Position numbers and translations under genes: made by a program | The notes under the pieces: model-generated | What the model was told of the DNA's origin: nothing | The model's input: the letters and a program-made list of their open reading frames with translations, nothing else | The model's database searches: none | Assembly: GCA_041651995.1 (NCBI GenBank) | Contig: JBAZID010000010.1 | Location: 1-64,000, forward strand | Source of the DNA: Sulfuricella sp. | GTDB taxonomy: Bacteria > Pseudomonadota > Gammaproteobacteria > Burkholderiales > Sulfuricellaceae | DNA: 64,000 nucleotides | Direction: 5' to 3' | In this document: positions 41,855-50,049 of the stretch, piece after piece | Layout of the letters: every line of letters starts with the position of its first letter | Position numbering within the stretch: the stretch's first letter is position 1

Positions 41855-43354
41855 CTAAAGTTTCTTTCCGCCCAGGATCGACCCCAGCACGCCACGGATG
41901 ATTTGGCGTCCGAGTTGCGATCCGACGGCGCGGGCGGCGCTTTTGATGGCGGCTTCGGCGACGCCCTGGCGGCCGCCGCCACCACCCAGTATGTCGCCGA
42001 TACTGTCCAGCCAGCCGCCGCTGGCAGGTTTTTCGTCTGAAGCCCTGCTGGAAGAGGTGGCGGGTGAGGGACTCTGTTCCGCCCGTTCCTTCAGTTTTTC
42101 ATAGGCTGATTCGCGATCCACTTCGGCCTCGTAGTGGCCGAAGAGCACCGATTGCCGGATGATGGCCTGGCGCTGTTCGGGCGTGACCGGGCCAAGCTGG
42201 CTGCGCGGCGGGGCAATCAGGGCACGTTCCACCGGATGCGGGCGGCCTTTTTCGTCGAGCAGGGAAACCAGCGCCTCGCCCACGCCCAGCTCGGTGATGG
42301 CGGCTTCCACGTCCAGGCCGGGGTTGGCGCGGAAGGTCTCCGCCGCGGCGCGCACGGCCTTCTGGTCGCGCGGCGTGAAGGCGCGCAGGGCATGCTGGAC
42401 GCGGTTGCCGAGCTGGCCCAGCACCTTGTCCGGGATGTCGAGCGGGTTCTGGCTGACGAAGTAAACGCCCACCCCCTTGGAGCGGATCAGGCGGACGACC
42501 TGTTCGATCTTGTCCTGCAGCGCCTGGGGTGCGTCGTTGAAGAGCAAGTGGGCTTCATCGAAAAAAAACACCAGTTTGGGTTTTTCCACGTCGCCCACTT
42601 CCGGCAGTGTTTCATACAGTTCCGACAGCATCCACAGCAGGAAGGTGGCGTACAGCTTGGGCGATTGCATCAGCTTGTCAGCGGCGAGGATATTGATCAT
42701 GCCCAAGCCTTTGGGGTCGCACTGCATCAGGTCGTCCACATTCAGTGCCGGTTCGCCGAACAGTTTTTCGGCCCCTTCGGATTCCAGCGTGATCAGGCCG
42801 CGCTGGATCGCGCCGATGCTGGCCGCGGAAATGTTGCCGTATTCGGTGGTGAAGTCCCTGGCATTGTCGCCGACATGCCGCAGCATGGCCTGGATATCCT
42901 TGAGGTCGAGCAGCAGCATGCCATTGTCGTCGGCGATCTTGAACACCAGCGTTAGCACACCGGCCTGGGTGTCGTTGAGATTGAGCATGCGGGCCAGCAG
43001 TAGCGGGCCCATTTCGGAGATGGTGGCGCGCACCGGGTGGCCCTGTTCGCCAAATACATCCCAGAACGTGACCGGGCAGCCGGAAAAGGTGAAGTCGCCA
43101 AGCCCCAGTTTGGCGATGCGCTCGACGATCTTGGGTTTTTCCGTGCCGGGCTGGCTGATGCCGGAAAGATCGCCCTTGACGTCGGCCATGAACACCGGCA
43201 CGCCCATGCGGCTGAAATTTTCCGCCATCACTTGCAGCGTCACCGTCTTGCCGGTTCCGGTGGCGCCGGCAATGAGGCCGTGGCGGTTGGCCAGTTGCGG
43301 CAGCAGAAACAGTTCCTGGGTATCGTTCTTGGCAATCAGGGATGGGGTGATCAT
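41855..43354 (-). CDS. HerA-like ATPase (DUF853 family)
   Basis: A 499-residue ATPase of the HerA/FtsK superfamily, similar to E. coli YjgR. Walker A is GATGTGKT (residues 30-37) and Walker B KLVFFFDEAHLLF (near 260). The C-terminus is a low-complexity linker and a glycine-rich tail (DILGGGGGRQG). It lacks nearby nurA, so it is not the archaeal-type end-resection pair. Function is unknown. It is divergent from yebC. Confidence 0.85.
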   Translation of the reverse strand: MITPSLIAKNDTQELFLLPQLANRHGLIAGATGTGKTVTLQVMAENFSRMGVPVFMADVKGDLSGISQPGTEKPKIVERIAKLGLGDFTFSGCPVTFWDVFGEQGHPVRATISEMGPLLLARMLNLNDTQAGVLTLVFKIADDNGMLLLDLKDIQAMLRHVGDNARDFTTEYGNISAASIGAIQRGLITLESEGAEKLFGEPALNVDDLMQCDPKGLGMINILAADKLMQSPKLYATFLLWMLSELYETLPEVGDVEKPKLVFFFDEAHLLFNDAPQALQDKIEQVVRLIRSKGVGVYFVSQNPLDIPDKVLGQLGNRVQHALRAFTPRDQKAVRAAAETFRANPGLDVEAAITELGVGEALVSLLDEKGRPHPVERALIAPPRSQLGPVTPEQRQAIIRQSVLFGHYEAEVDRESAYEKLKERAEQSPSPATSSSRASDEKPASGGWLDSIGDILGGGGGRQGVAEAAIKSAARAVGSQLGRQIIRGVLGSILGGKKL

Positions 43355-43431
43355 GAGCGCGCTCCGGCTTTTTCAATTAATGCCCGAAATGGTACCATTG
43401 CACCTTTTGAAACAGAACAACGGAATACCTT

Positions 43432-44157
43432 ATGGCCGGTCACAGCAAATGGGCAAATATCCAGCATCGCAAAGGGCGTCAGGACGAGAAGCGCGGCAAG
43501 ATTTTTTCGCGCCTCTCCAAGGAGATCACGGTCGCCGCCAAGATGGGCGGCGGCGACGCCAACTTCAACCCGCGCCTGCGCGTGGCCATCGACAAGGCCA
43601 AGGAAGTGAACATGCCGGCCGACAACATCGACCGTGCGGTCAAGAAAGGCACGGGCGAGCTGGAAGGTGTGGATTATGTGGAAATCCGTTATGAAGGCTA
43701 TGGCATCAACGGCGCGTCCATCATTGTCGATTGCCTGACCGACAACCGCACCCGTACCGTGGCCGACGTGCGCCACGCCTTTTCCAAGCATGGCGGCAAC
43801 CTCGGCACCGACGGTTCGGTGGCCTTCATGTTCAAGCACTGCGGCCAGATCATCTTCGCCCCCGGCACCAGCGAGGATAAAGTCATGGAAGCCGCACTGG
43901 AAGCGGGCGCAGAGGACGTGCTCAGCAACGACGACGGCAGCGTGGAAGTCATCACCGCGCCGGGCGATTTTGCCGCAGTGAAGGAAGCGCTGGAGAAAGC
44001 GGGCCTCAAGGCCGAAGTGGCCGAAGTGACCATGAAGCCGGACAACGAAACCGTCTTCAGCGGCGATGACGCGGTGAAAATGCAGAAGCTGCTCGACGCG
44101 CTCGACGCGCTCGACGACGTGCAGGAAGTCTTCACGTCGGCCGTGATCGAGGATTAG
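43432..44157 (+). CDS. yebC: YebC/PmpR-family translation or transcription regulator
   Basis: A 241-residue protein starting MAGHSKWANIQHRKGRQDEKRGK, the family hallmark. YebC proteins bind DNA as regulators and some relieve ribosome stalling at proline stretches. The acidic C-terminus (ALDALDDVQEVFTSAVIED) is typical. It is the first gene of yebC-ruvC-ruvA. Its TAG stop is three bases before the putative ruvC start and in the same reading frame. Confidence 0.95.
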   Translation: MAGHSKWANIQHRKGRQDEKRGKIFSRLSKEITVAAKMGGGDANFNPRLRVAIDKAKEVNMPADNIDRAVKKGTGELEGVDYVEIRYEGYGINGASIIVDCLTDNRTRTVADVRHAFSKHGGNLGTDGSVAFMFKHCGQIIFAPGTSEDKVMEAALEAGAEDVLSNDDGSVEVITAPGDFAAVKEALEKAGLKAEVAEVTMKPDNETVFSGDDAVKMQKLLDALDALDDVQEVFTSAVIED

Positions 44158-44160
44158 GCA

Positions 44161-44679
44161 ATCCGTATCCTCGGCATTGATCCGGGCCTGCGCGTCACTG
44201 GTTTTGGCGTGCTGGAAAAAGATGGCAATCATTTGAACTATATTGCCAGCGGCTGCATCAAAACCGGGGACGGCGAACTGCCGCAGCGCCTCAAGATTAT
44301 CCTGGATTCCATCGGCGAGGTGATCGCCACCTACCAGCCGGATCAGGCGGCGATCGAAAAAGTTTTCGTCAACGTCAATCCGCAATCCACCCTGCTGCTG
44401 GGCCAGGCCCGCGGCGCGGCGATATGCGCCCTGGTGGCGCGCGATCTGCCGGTGGCGGAATACACCGCCCTGCAGGTGAAACAGGCGGTGGTGGGCAACG
44501 GCCATGCCGGCAAGGAGCAGGTGCAGGAGATGGTGCGCCGCCTGCTGCATCTCGAAGGCACACCCCAGGCCGATGCCGCCGATGCGCTGGCCTGCGCCAT
44601 CTGCCATGCCCACGGCGGACAGGGGCTGGGGGGGCTGGCAACAGCGGGTTACCGCGTGAAAAATGGGAGACTGGTGTGA
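44161..44679 (+). CDS. ruvC: Holliday junction resolvase RuvC with apparent ATC start
   Basis: A 172-residue RuvC. The catalytic acids fall exactly at family positions Asp7, Glu66, Asp138 and Asp141 if the ATC at 44161 is residue 1 ((M)RILGIDPGLRVTGFG). No ATG, GTG or TTG lies between the upstream in-frame TAG (44155) and GTG 44209, which would delete Asp7. GAGGA at 44149-44153 is seven bases ahead of ATC, ideal for initiation. So translation seems to start at ATC, unless the base is a sequencing error. It overlaps ruvA by four bases. Confidence 0.85.
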   Translation: MRILGIDPGLRVTGFGVLEKDGNHLNYIASGCIKTGDGELPQRLKIILDSIGEVIATYQPDQAAIEKVFVNVNPQSTLLLGQARGAAICALVARDLPVAEYTALQVKQAVVGNGHAGKEQVQEMVRRLLHLEGTPQADAADALACAICHAHGGQGLGGLATAGYRVKNGRLV

Positions 44680-45266
44680 TCGGACGACTGAGCGGCAAGC
44701 TGCTGGAAAAGCATCCTCCCCAGATCCTGCTGGATGTGCAGGGCGTGGGCTACGAAGTGGATGTGCCGATGAGCACCTTCTACAACCTGCCCGCCCTGGG
44801 CGAGAGCGTGACGCTTTTTACCCAGTTGATCGTGCGCGAGGATGCACACCTGTTGTATGGCTTTGCCACCGACCACGAGCGCCAGGCCTTCCGCCAGTTG
44901 CTCAAGGTCAACGGCGTGGGCGCCAAGCTGGCGCTGACCATCCTCAGCGGCTTGTCCGTGGACGAACTGTCGCATGCCGTGATGGCGCAGGACGCCGGGC
45001 GGCTGATCAAAATTCCCGGCATCGGCAAGAAAACCGCCGAACGCCTGTTGCTGGAGCTGAAAGACAAATTTGCCCCGGGGGAAACGGGTTCGGCCCTGTT
45101 GGGCGCGGTGGTCAAGCCGGCTTCCGCCAGCAGCGACATCCTCAATGCCCTGCTGGCGCTGGGGTACAATGACAAGGAAGCCGGCTGGGCGGTGAAACAG
45201 CTGGCCGCCGAAACCGGCGTGACCGACGGCATCCGCCAGGCGCTGAAGCTGCTGTCCAAATCATGA
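44676..45266 (+). CDS. ruvA: Holliday junction DNA helicase RuvA
   Basis: A 196-residue RuvA that binds four-way junctions and loads RuvB. It starts at GTG 44676 (MIGRLSGKLLEKHPPQ), overlapping the ruvC TGA, with GGGAGA five bases upstream. Two helix-hairpin-helix motifs are visible (LLKVNGVGAKLALTIL and LIKIPGIGKKTAERLLLEL). In most betaproteobacteria ruvB follows directly; here 1.48 kb of toxin-antitoxin genes intervenes. Confidence 0.96.
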   Translation: MIGRLSGKLLEKHPPQILLDVQGVGYEVDVPMSTFYNLPALGESVTLFTQLIVREDAHLLYGFATDHERQAFRQLLKVNGVGAKLALTILSGLSVDELSHAVMAQDAGRLIKIPGIGKKTAERLLLELKDKFAPGETGSALLGAVVKPASASSDILNALLALGYNDKEAGWAVKQLAAETGVTDGIRQALKLLSKS

Positions 45267-45284
45267 AATGAATAATGTTATATT

Positions 45285-45320
45285 TGTACGCTTGACGTAC
45301 AGCGTAAAAACCACTACATT
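45285..45320 (+). promoter_or_regulatory. Putative higBA promoter and operator
   Basis: TTGACG (45292-45297) and TACATT (45315-45320) are 17 bases apart. The -35 lies inside the inverted repeat TGTACG-CTTGA-CGTACA (45285-45301), a likely binding site for the HigA antitoxin. The position, 6 bases ahead of the higB start region, fits autorepression. Binding is inferred. Confidence 0.65.
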
Positions 45321-45325
45321 TTGCC

Positions 45326-45604
45326 ATGATTAAATCTTTCCGCTGCAAGGATACGGAAGCGCTATATCAGGGCAATCGTGTCAGGAAGTTTGAGGCCTGT
45401 GCGGCACAAGCCGAAAGAAGGCTGGAAATTCTCGATAATGCGAAAAGCATCCACGACTTGATGGGTTTGCCCAGCAACCGCTTCGAGGCCTTAAGCGGCG
45501 ATCGCGCCGGACAATTCAGCATTCGCATCAATCAGCAATGGCGTGTCTGCTTCGAGTGGAAAGAGACGGATGCTTACAACGTGGAGATCGTGGATTACCA
45601 CTAA
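45326..45604 (+). CDS. higB: HigB/RelE-family toxin
   Basis: A 92-residue type II toxin of the plasmid-maintenance killer group (HigB-1). The conserved C-terminal INQQWRVCFEWKE...VEIVDYH is intact, as is the basic N-terminal FRCKDTEALY. It is expected to cleave mRNA on the ribosome. The order toxin-then-antitoxin (higB-higA) is typical of HigBA, and the antitoxin gene follows after 11 bases. Confidence 0.88.
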   Translation: MIKSFRCKDTEALYQGNRVRKFEACAAQAERRLEILDNAKSIHDLMGLPSNRFEALSGDRAGQFSIRINQQWRVCFEWKETDAYNVEIVDYH

Positions 45605-45615
45605 GGAGAATGAAC

Positions 45616-45915
45616 ATGAACGGCATGCGCGCCATACACCCCGGTGAAATACTCAGGGATGAGCTGGACGAGCTCAAACTATCGGCCAACGCCTTTGCCA
45701 AGGCGCTGGACGTGCCTGCCAACCGGATTACTGCGATTCTCAATGAGCAACGTGGCATTACAGCAGACACGGCATTGAGATTTGCCCGTTTCTTTGGAAC
45801 CACACCTGATTTCTGGATGAGCCTGCAAAGCAGCTACGATGTCAAAAAAACGCGTGAAGCGGTAGGTCAGGAAATCGAAAAAAACGTTAAGCCACGCGAA
45901 TTGCTTGCTGCCTAG
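45616..45915 (+). CDS. higA: HigA-family antitoxin (XRE/VapI HTH)
   Basis: A 99-residue antitoxin with an HTH domain: AIHPGEILRDELDELKLSANAFAKALDVPANRITAI in the N-terminal half, and GTTPDFWMSLQSSYD as the typical following helix. AAGGAG at 45603-45608 gives correct spacing to ATG 45616; the ATG at 45610 is too close. It should neutralise the upstream toxin and repress the shared promoter. Confidence 0.88.
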   Translation: MNGMRAIHPGEILRDELDELKLSANAFAKALDVPANRITAILNEQRGITADTALRFARFFGTTPDFWMSLQSSYDVKKTREAVGQEIEKNVKPRELLAA

Positions 45916-46000
45916 ACCCGGATGCGTCTAAAAACTACTACACGACATGATCTACAAGAAATTTACGGCTCATAGCGTATTTAATTTTGGAGGCAAGGTG

Positions 46001-46249
46001 ATGAATATTGTTGTCGAAGTACCGCAAAACCTGCCCGATGCTATTCATTGCACGCCGCAGGAATTCACCCGTGAAGCCAAAATGGCGATGGCGGCCAAGC
46101 TATATGAAATGCGGCGGCTGTCTTCAGGCATGGCTGCTGCACTGGCAGGTGTGGGGCGCGTTGAATTTTTGCTTGAACTTCACCATTTTGGCGTAGCAGT
46201 GATCGATCTCAATCAGGAAGAGCTTGAACAGGATGTGGCGAATGCCTGA
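46001..46249 (+). CDS. UPF0175-family putative antitoxin
   Basis: An 82-residue protein with the UPF0175 core (EFTREAKMAMAAKLYEMRRLSSGMAAALAGVGRVEFL), a helical DNA-binding-like fold. GGAGG at 45989-45993 supports ATG 46001; the longer frame from 45947 is not used. It overlaps the downstream DUF3368 gene by eight bases, the usual pairing in which the small protein is the presumed antitoxin. Confidence 0.78.
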   Translation: MNIVVEVPQNLPDAIHCTPQEFTREAKMAMAAKLYEMRRLSSGMAAALAGVGRVEFLLELHHFGVAVIDLNQEELEQDVANA

Positions 46250-46739
46250 AGGTGGAAGCATCATCGTCACCAACACCACGCCTTTGATTGCCCTTGCGGT
46301 AGCGACAGGTAGCCTTGATATTCTGTCGGCGCTTTATGATCGCGTCATTGTTCCGCTTGAGGTTTCGGAAGAAATCCTGGCTGCCGGGCCTCAAGCGCCG
46401 GGAGTGGAGACGTTTCGTAAGGCAGCCTGGCTTGAGCATCGAAAGGATGCCATCGAACTGCCGCTCTATCTGCGCAATACGCTTGATCGCGGTGAGGCAT
46501 CGGTAATCCAGACAGCCGTGGCTGAGGGTATTGAAAAGGTATGTATCGACGAGTCGGCCGGACGCCGCATCGCGCGTCTGAATGGCTTGGTGCTAACGGG
46601 TACGGCTGGAATTCTCGTCAAAGCCAGGCAACAGGGCTACCCCGTTAGCCTCTCGTTGGCGCTGGAGCGAATGAAATCGCATGGCATCTGGCTGGGTGAA
46701 ACGGTGGTTCGCTTTGTTCTGGCGGCGGATGGTAAATAA
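46242..46739 (+). CDS. DUF3368 PIN-like putative toxin nuclease
   Basis: A 165-residue PIN-like protein. The N-terminal TNTTPLIALA has Asn where classical PIN domains have Asp, as often in DUF3368; LDRGEASVI and CIDESAGRRIARL hold the remaining acidic residues. It is coupled to the UPF0175 gene. An RNase role is inferred from fold similarity. It ends five bases before ruvB. Confidence 0.78.
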   Translation: MPEGGSIIVTNTTPLIALAVATGSLDILSALYDRVIVPLEVSEEILAAGPQAPGVETFRKAAWLEHRKDAIELPLYLRNTLDRGEASVIQTAVAEGIEKVCIDESAGRRIARLNGLVLTGTAGILVKARQQGYPVSLSLALERMKSHGIWLGETVVRFVLAADGK

Positions 46740-46744
46740 ATCGC

Positions 46745-47800
46745 ATGATCGAAACCGACAACCTCAAAACGGCCAGCCGCCTGATTTCCCCATCCCACGC
46801 ATCGCCCCAGGAAGAAGCGCTGGAGCGCGCCTTGCGCCCCAAGCTGCTGGACGAGTACGTGGGCCAGGAGAAGGCGCGCGGGCAGCTGGAGATTTTCATC
46901 CAGGCGGCGCGGATGCGCGCCGAGGCGCTCGACCATGTGCTGCTGTTCGGCCCGCCAGGCCTGGGCAAGACCACGCTGGCGCACATCATCGCGCGCGAGA
47001 TGGGGGTGAACCTGCGCTCGACTTCCGGCCCGGTGCTGGAGCGGCCGGGCGATCTGGCGGCGCTGCTGACCAACCTCGAACCTAATGACGTGCTGTTCAT
47101 CGACGAGATTCACCGCCTCTCGCCGGTGGTGGAGGAGATTCTTTACCCCGCGCTGGAGGACTACCAGCTCGACATCATGATCGGGGAAGGGCCGGCGGCG
47201 CGTTCGGTCAAGCTGGAGCTGCCGCCCTTTACCCTGGTGGGCGCGACCACCCGCGCCGGGATGCTGACCAATCCGCTACGCGACCGCTTCGGCATTGTGG
47301 CGCGGCTGGAATTTTATACCCACGAGGAATTGCGCCGCATCGTCACCCGTTCGGCGCGATTGGTGAGCGTGGAACTGTCGGACGAGGGTGCGCTGGAAAT
47401 CGCCCGCCGTTCGCGCGGCACGCCGCGCATCGCTAACCGCCTGCTGCGCCGGGTGCGGGATTTCGCCGAGGTGAAGGCCAGCGGGCATGTTACCCGGGAA
47501 GTGGCGGATGCCGCCCTGACCATGCTGGACGTGGATTCCCTGGGCCTGGACATGATGGACCGGGTGTTGCTGCTGGCGGTGCTGGAGAAGTTTGGCGGCG
47601 GTCCGGTGGGGGTGGACAATCTCGCGGCGGCGATCGGCGAGGAGCGCGACACCATCGAGGACGTGCTGGAGCCCTACCTGATCCAGCAGGGCTACCTGAT
47701 GCGCACCCCGCGCGGCCGCGTGGCCACGCCCAGCGCCTATCTGCACTTCGGCCTCAAGCGGCCGGAGGGCGGCCGTAATGGCGAGCTGTGGAATGAGTGA
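46745..47800 (+). CDS. ruvB: Holliday junction DNA helicase RuvB
   Basis: A 351-residue AAA+ branch-migration motor. Walker A GPPGLGKT (residues 69-76), Walker B LFIDEIHRL, sensor motif GATTRAGMLTNPLRDRFG and the C-terminal winged helix are present. It lies after the second toxin-antitoxin module and may need its own promoter or read-through from it. It overlaps ybgC by eight bases. Confidence 0.97.
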   Translation: MIETDNLKTASRLISPSHASPQEEALERALRPKLLDEYVGQEKARGQLEIFIQAARMRAEALDHVLLFGPPGLGKTTLAHIIAREMGVNLRSTSGPVLERPGDLAALLTNLEPNDVLFIDEIHRLSPVVEEILYPALEDYQLDIMIGEGPAARSVKLELPPFTLVGATTRAGMLTNPLRDRFGIVARLEFYTHEELRRIVTRSARLVSVELSDEGALEIARRSRGTPRIANRLLRRVRDFAEVKASGHVTREVADAALTMLDVDSLGLDMMDRVLLLAVLEKFGGGPVGVDNLAAAIGEERDTIEDVLEPYLIQQGYLMRTPRGRVATPSAYLHFGLKRPEGGRNGELWNE

Positions 47801-48197
47801 GTTCGCCTGGCCGGTGCGGGTCTATTACGAGGACACCGATTCGGGCGGCGTGGTGTACTACGCCAATTACCTCAAGTTCATGGAACGCGCGCGCTCCGAA
47901 TTGCTGCGCGCCCATGGCTTCGAGCAGACGGACCTGATAAGCGATCACGGCGTGATTTTTGTGGTGCGCGACGTGCACATCAGCTATCTCCGGCCCGCCG
48001 TGTTCAATGATCTGCTGAATGTCACAGTGAGCGTGCATGCTGCCGGACGAAGCTGGATCGAATTTGCCCAGACGGTCGAGCGTGGCGGTGACATTCTGTC
48101 GCGCGCGCAGATCAAAATCGTATGTGTGAACCATCTGTCATTCAAACCTGTCGAGATTCCTGAGATCATCAGGAAGAAAATGGAAATATCATCGTGA
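47793..48197 (+). CDS. ybgC: Acyl-CoA thioesterase YbgC
   Basis: A 134-residue hot-dog-fold thioesterase associated with the Tol-Pal system. The catalytic motif YEDTDSGGVVYYANYLKFMERARSE starts near residue 12, with Asp in DTD as the general base. ATG 47793 overlaps the ruvB stop; its own TGA overlaps the tolQ GTG. Position at the head of tolQRAB-pal is canonical. Confidence 0.93.
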   Translation: MSEFAWPVRVYYEDTDSGGVVYYANYLKFMERARSELLRAHGFEQTDLISDHGVIFVVRDVHISYLRPAVFNDLLNVTVSVHAAGRSWIEFAQTVERGGDILSRAQIKIVCVNHLSFKPVEIPEIIRKKMEISS

Positions 48198-48865
48198 ACG
48201 TTAATCAAGACCTGTCTTTCCTGTCCCTGATCACCAATGCCAGCGTGGTGGTGCAACTGGTGATGCTGGGGCTGTTGCTCGCCTCCATGATGTCGTGGTG
48301 GTACATCTTTCAGAAGATGTTCGCCATCAACGTGGCGAAACAGACCACCGACAAGTTCGAGCGCGACTTCTGGAGCGGATCGGATTTGCAGAGCCTGTTC
48401 CAGAAAGTGGGCAGCCGCGAAGCAGGGGGGATGGAAAGCATATTCGAAGGCGGGTTCCAGGAATTCTCCAAAATGCGCCGCCAGAGCGGCACGGACATTG
48501 CGCTGGTGATGGAGAGCACGCGCCGCGCCATGCGTGCGGCCTACCACCGCGAACTCGACCTGCTCGAAGCCCATCTGCCGTTTCTCGCCACGGTGGGCTC
48601 GGTCAGCCCTTATGTCGGCCTGTTCGGCACGGTGTGGGGCATCATGAACGCTTTCCGCAGCCTCTCCAGCGTGGGACAGGCGACGCTGGCGCATGTGGCG
48701 CCGGGCATCGCGGAAGCCCTGATCGCGACGGCCATGGGCCTGTTCGCGGCGATTCCGGCGGTGATCGCCTACAACCGCTACAGCTCCGAGATCGACCGCC
48801 TGGCCACGCGCTTCGACAGCTTCATGGAAGAGTTTTCCAATATATTGCAAAGGCAAGCCAAGTAA
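48194..48865 (+). CDS. tolQ: Tol-Pal system proton channel subunit TolQ
   Basis: A 223-residue inner-membrane protein with three transmembrane helices (about residues 15-37, 127-149 and 166-188). It forms the proton-driven motor with TolR. The start is GTG 48194, overlapping ybgC. FLATVGSVSPYVGLFGTVWGIMNAF is the conserved second-helix region. It is coupled to tolR by a TAATG overlap. Confidence 0.95.
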   Translation: MNVNQDLSFLSLITNASVVVQLVMLGLLLASMMSWWYIFQKMFAINVAKQTTDKFERDFWSGSDLQSLFQKVGSREAGGMESIFEGGFQEFSKMRRQSGTDIALVMESTRRAMRAAYHRELDLLEAHLPFLATVGSVSPYVGLFGTVWGIMNAFRSLSSVGQATLAHVAPGIAEALIATAMGLFAAIPAVIAYNRYSSEIDRLATRFDSFMEEFSNILQRQAK

Positions 48866-49284
48866 TGAGCCTGCGTCGCCAGCGCAAGCTGATGAACCAG
48901 ATCAACGTCGTGCCGTATATCGACGTGATGCTGGTGTTGCTGATCATTTTCATGATCACCGCGCCGCTCATCAACCCCGGTCAGATCGAGCTGCCCCAGG
49001 TGGGACAGGCGCTGAAGCCACCGGTCGCGCCGCTGGAGATTTCCATCAAGGAGGACAAGCGCCTGCTGATACTCGACCGTGAAACCGGCAAGCAGCCGAG
49101 GGAAGTGTCGCGCGACGATCTGGTCCAGGCGGTCAAGGAGAAGCAGGAAAAGAACCCCGAGCAGTCCGTGGTAATCGCGGCGGACAAGAACGTGCGCTAT
49201 GAAGAAGTTCTGAATGTGATGGATATCCTGCAGCAGAACCAGGTCAAGAAAATCGGCTTGCTGGCCAAACCAAAGGGTCAGTAG
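48865..49284 (+). CDS. tolR: Tol-Pal system subunit TolR
   Basis: A 139-residue ExbD/TolR protein with one N-terminal transmembrane helix (VVPYIDVMLVLLIIFMITAP) bearing the conserved Asp of the proton path, and a periplasmic domain. ATG 48865 shares one base with the tolQ TAA. Its TAG overlaps the tolA GTG start. Confidence 0.95.
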   Translation: MSLRRQRKLMNQINVVPYIDVMLVLLIIFMITAPLINPGQIELPQVGQALKPPVAPLEISIKEDKRLLILDRETGKQPREVSRDDLVQAVKEKQEKNPEQSVVIAADKNVRYEEVLNVMDILQQNQVKKIGLLAKPKGQ

Positions 49285-50036
49285 TGGTTTTTGAGCGCAA
49301 ACAACCGGGCCAGTGGAAAGCGGGCGCATTGGCGCTGCTGGTGCATGTGCTGTTTCTGGGGCTGATGATTTTCAGCGTGAGCTGGCAGAATCAGGAGCAG
49401 GCCGGCGTCGAGGTGGAACTGTGGAGCGAAGTTCCTGCACCGGCCAAGGTTGCGCCTCCGCCGCCCAAGCCTGCACCGGCTCCCAAACCAGAACCGAAAC
49501 CGGAGCCCAAGCCCGAAGTGAAACCTGAACCGAAGCCGGTCAAGGCAGATATCGAGCTCAAGGCGAAGGAAGAAGAGAAAAAAAAGCGCCGTGAAGAGGA
49601 ACTAAAACAGAAGCAGGAGAAACAGAAGAAGGAAGAAGAAAAGCGCAAGCAGGAACAGGAAAAACAGGAAGCCCTGCGCCAGAAGCAGGCAGAGGCTGAA
49701 GCGGCCAATGCGCGCAAGGCCGAGGCGGTGGCGCAGCAGGCTGCGGGGCAGCGGGTGCTGGACGACTACACCGGGCGTATCAAGTCCAAGATCAAGCGCT
49801 TCATCATTCTGCCGCCGGATCTGGCGGGCAACCCCCAGGCGGAGTTTGATGTCACCCTGATGCCGACCGGCGAGGTTCTGCATTTGAAGTTAACCAGGAG
49901 CAGCGGTTCCAGCGCTTATGACAGCGCGGTGGAACGGGCCATTTACAAGGCGCAGCCATTGCCGCTGCCGCCCGATCCGGGGCTGTTCGGCAAGTTCCGC
50001 GAACTGCACCTGAAGTTCAGATTGAATGAGGATTAA
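49284..50036 (+). CDS. tolA: TolA, envelope-spanning Tol-Pal protein
   Basis: A 250-residue protein linking the inner-membrane motor to TolB-Pal. It starts at GTG 49284. An N-terminal helix (residues about 13-31), a Pro/Lys/Glu repeat (PKPEPKPEPKPEVKPEPK), a long charged coiled coil and a C-terminal TonB-like domain (RIKSKIKRFIILPPDLAGNPQAEF onward) are seen. Shorter than E. coli TolA, as usual in this class. A small direct repeat of AATGAGGATT spans its stop codon. Confidence 0.93.
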   Translation: MVFERKQPGQWKAGALALLVHVLFLGLMIFSVSWQNQEQAGVEVELWSEVPAPAKVAPPPPKPAPAPKPEPKPEPKPEVKPEPKPVKADIELKAKEEEKKKRREEELKQKQEKQKKEEEKRKQEQEKQEALRQKQAEAEAANARKAEAVAQQAAGQRVLDDYTGRIKSKIKRFIILPPDLAGNPQAEFDVTLMPTGEVLHLKLTRSSGSSAYDSAVERAIYKAQPLPLPPDPGLFGKFRELHLKFRLNED

Positions 50037-50049
50037 TGAGGATTAAGGT

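Noticed and set aside
41855..43354. HerA-NurA antiphage or DNA-end-resection pair
   Set aside because: Only a DUF853/YjgR-like ATPase is present; the neighbours are a glutaredoxin and yebC, and no nuclease gene is adjacent.
44209..44679. ruvC starting at GTG 44209
   Set aside because: This start removes the first 16 residues including catalytic Asp7 and the GIDPG motif, and has no ribosome-binding site at proper distance.
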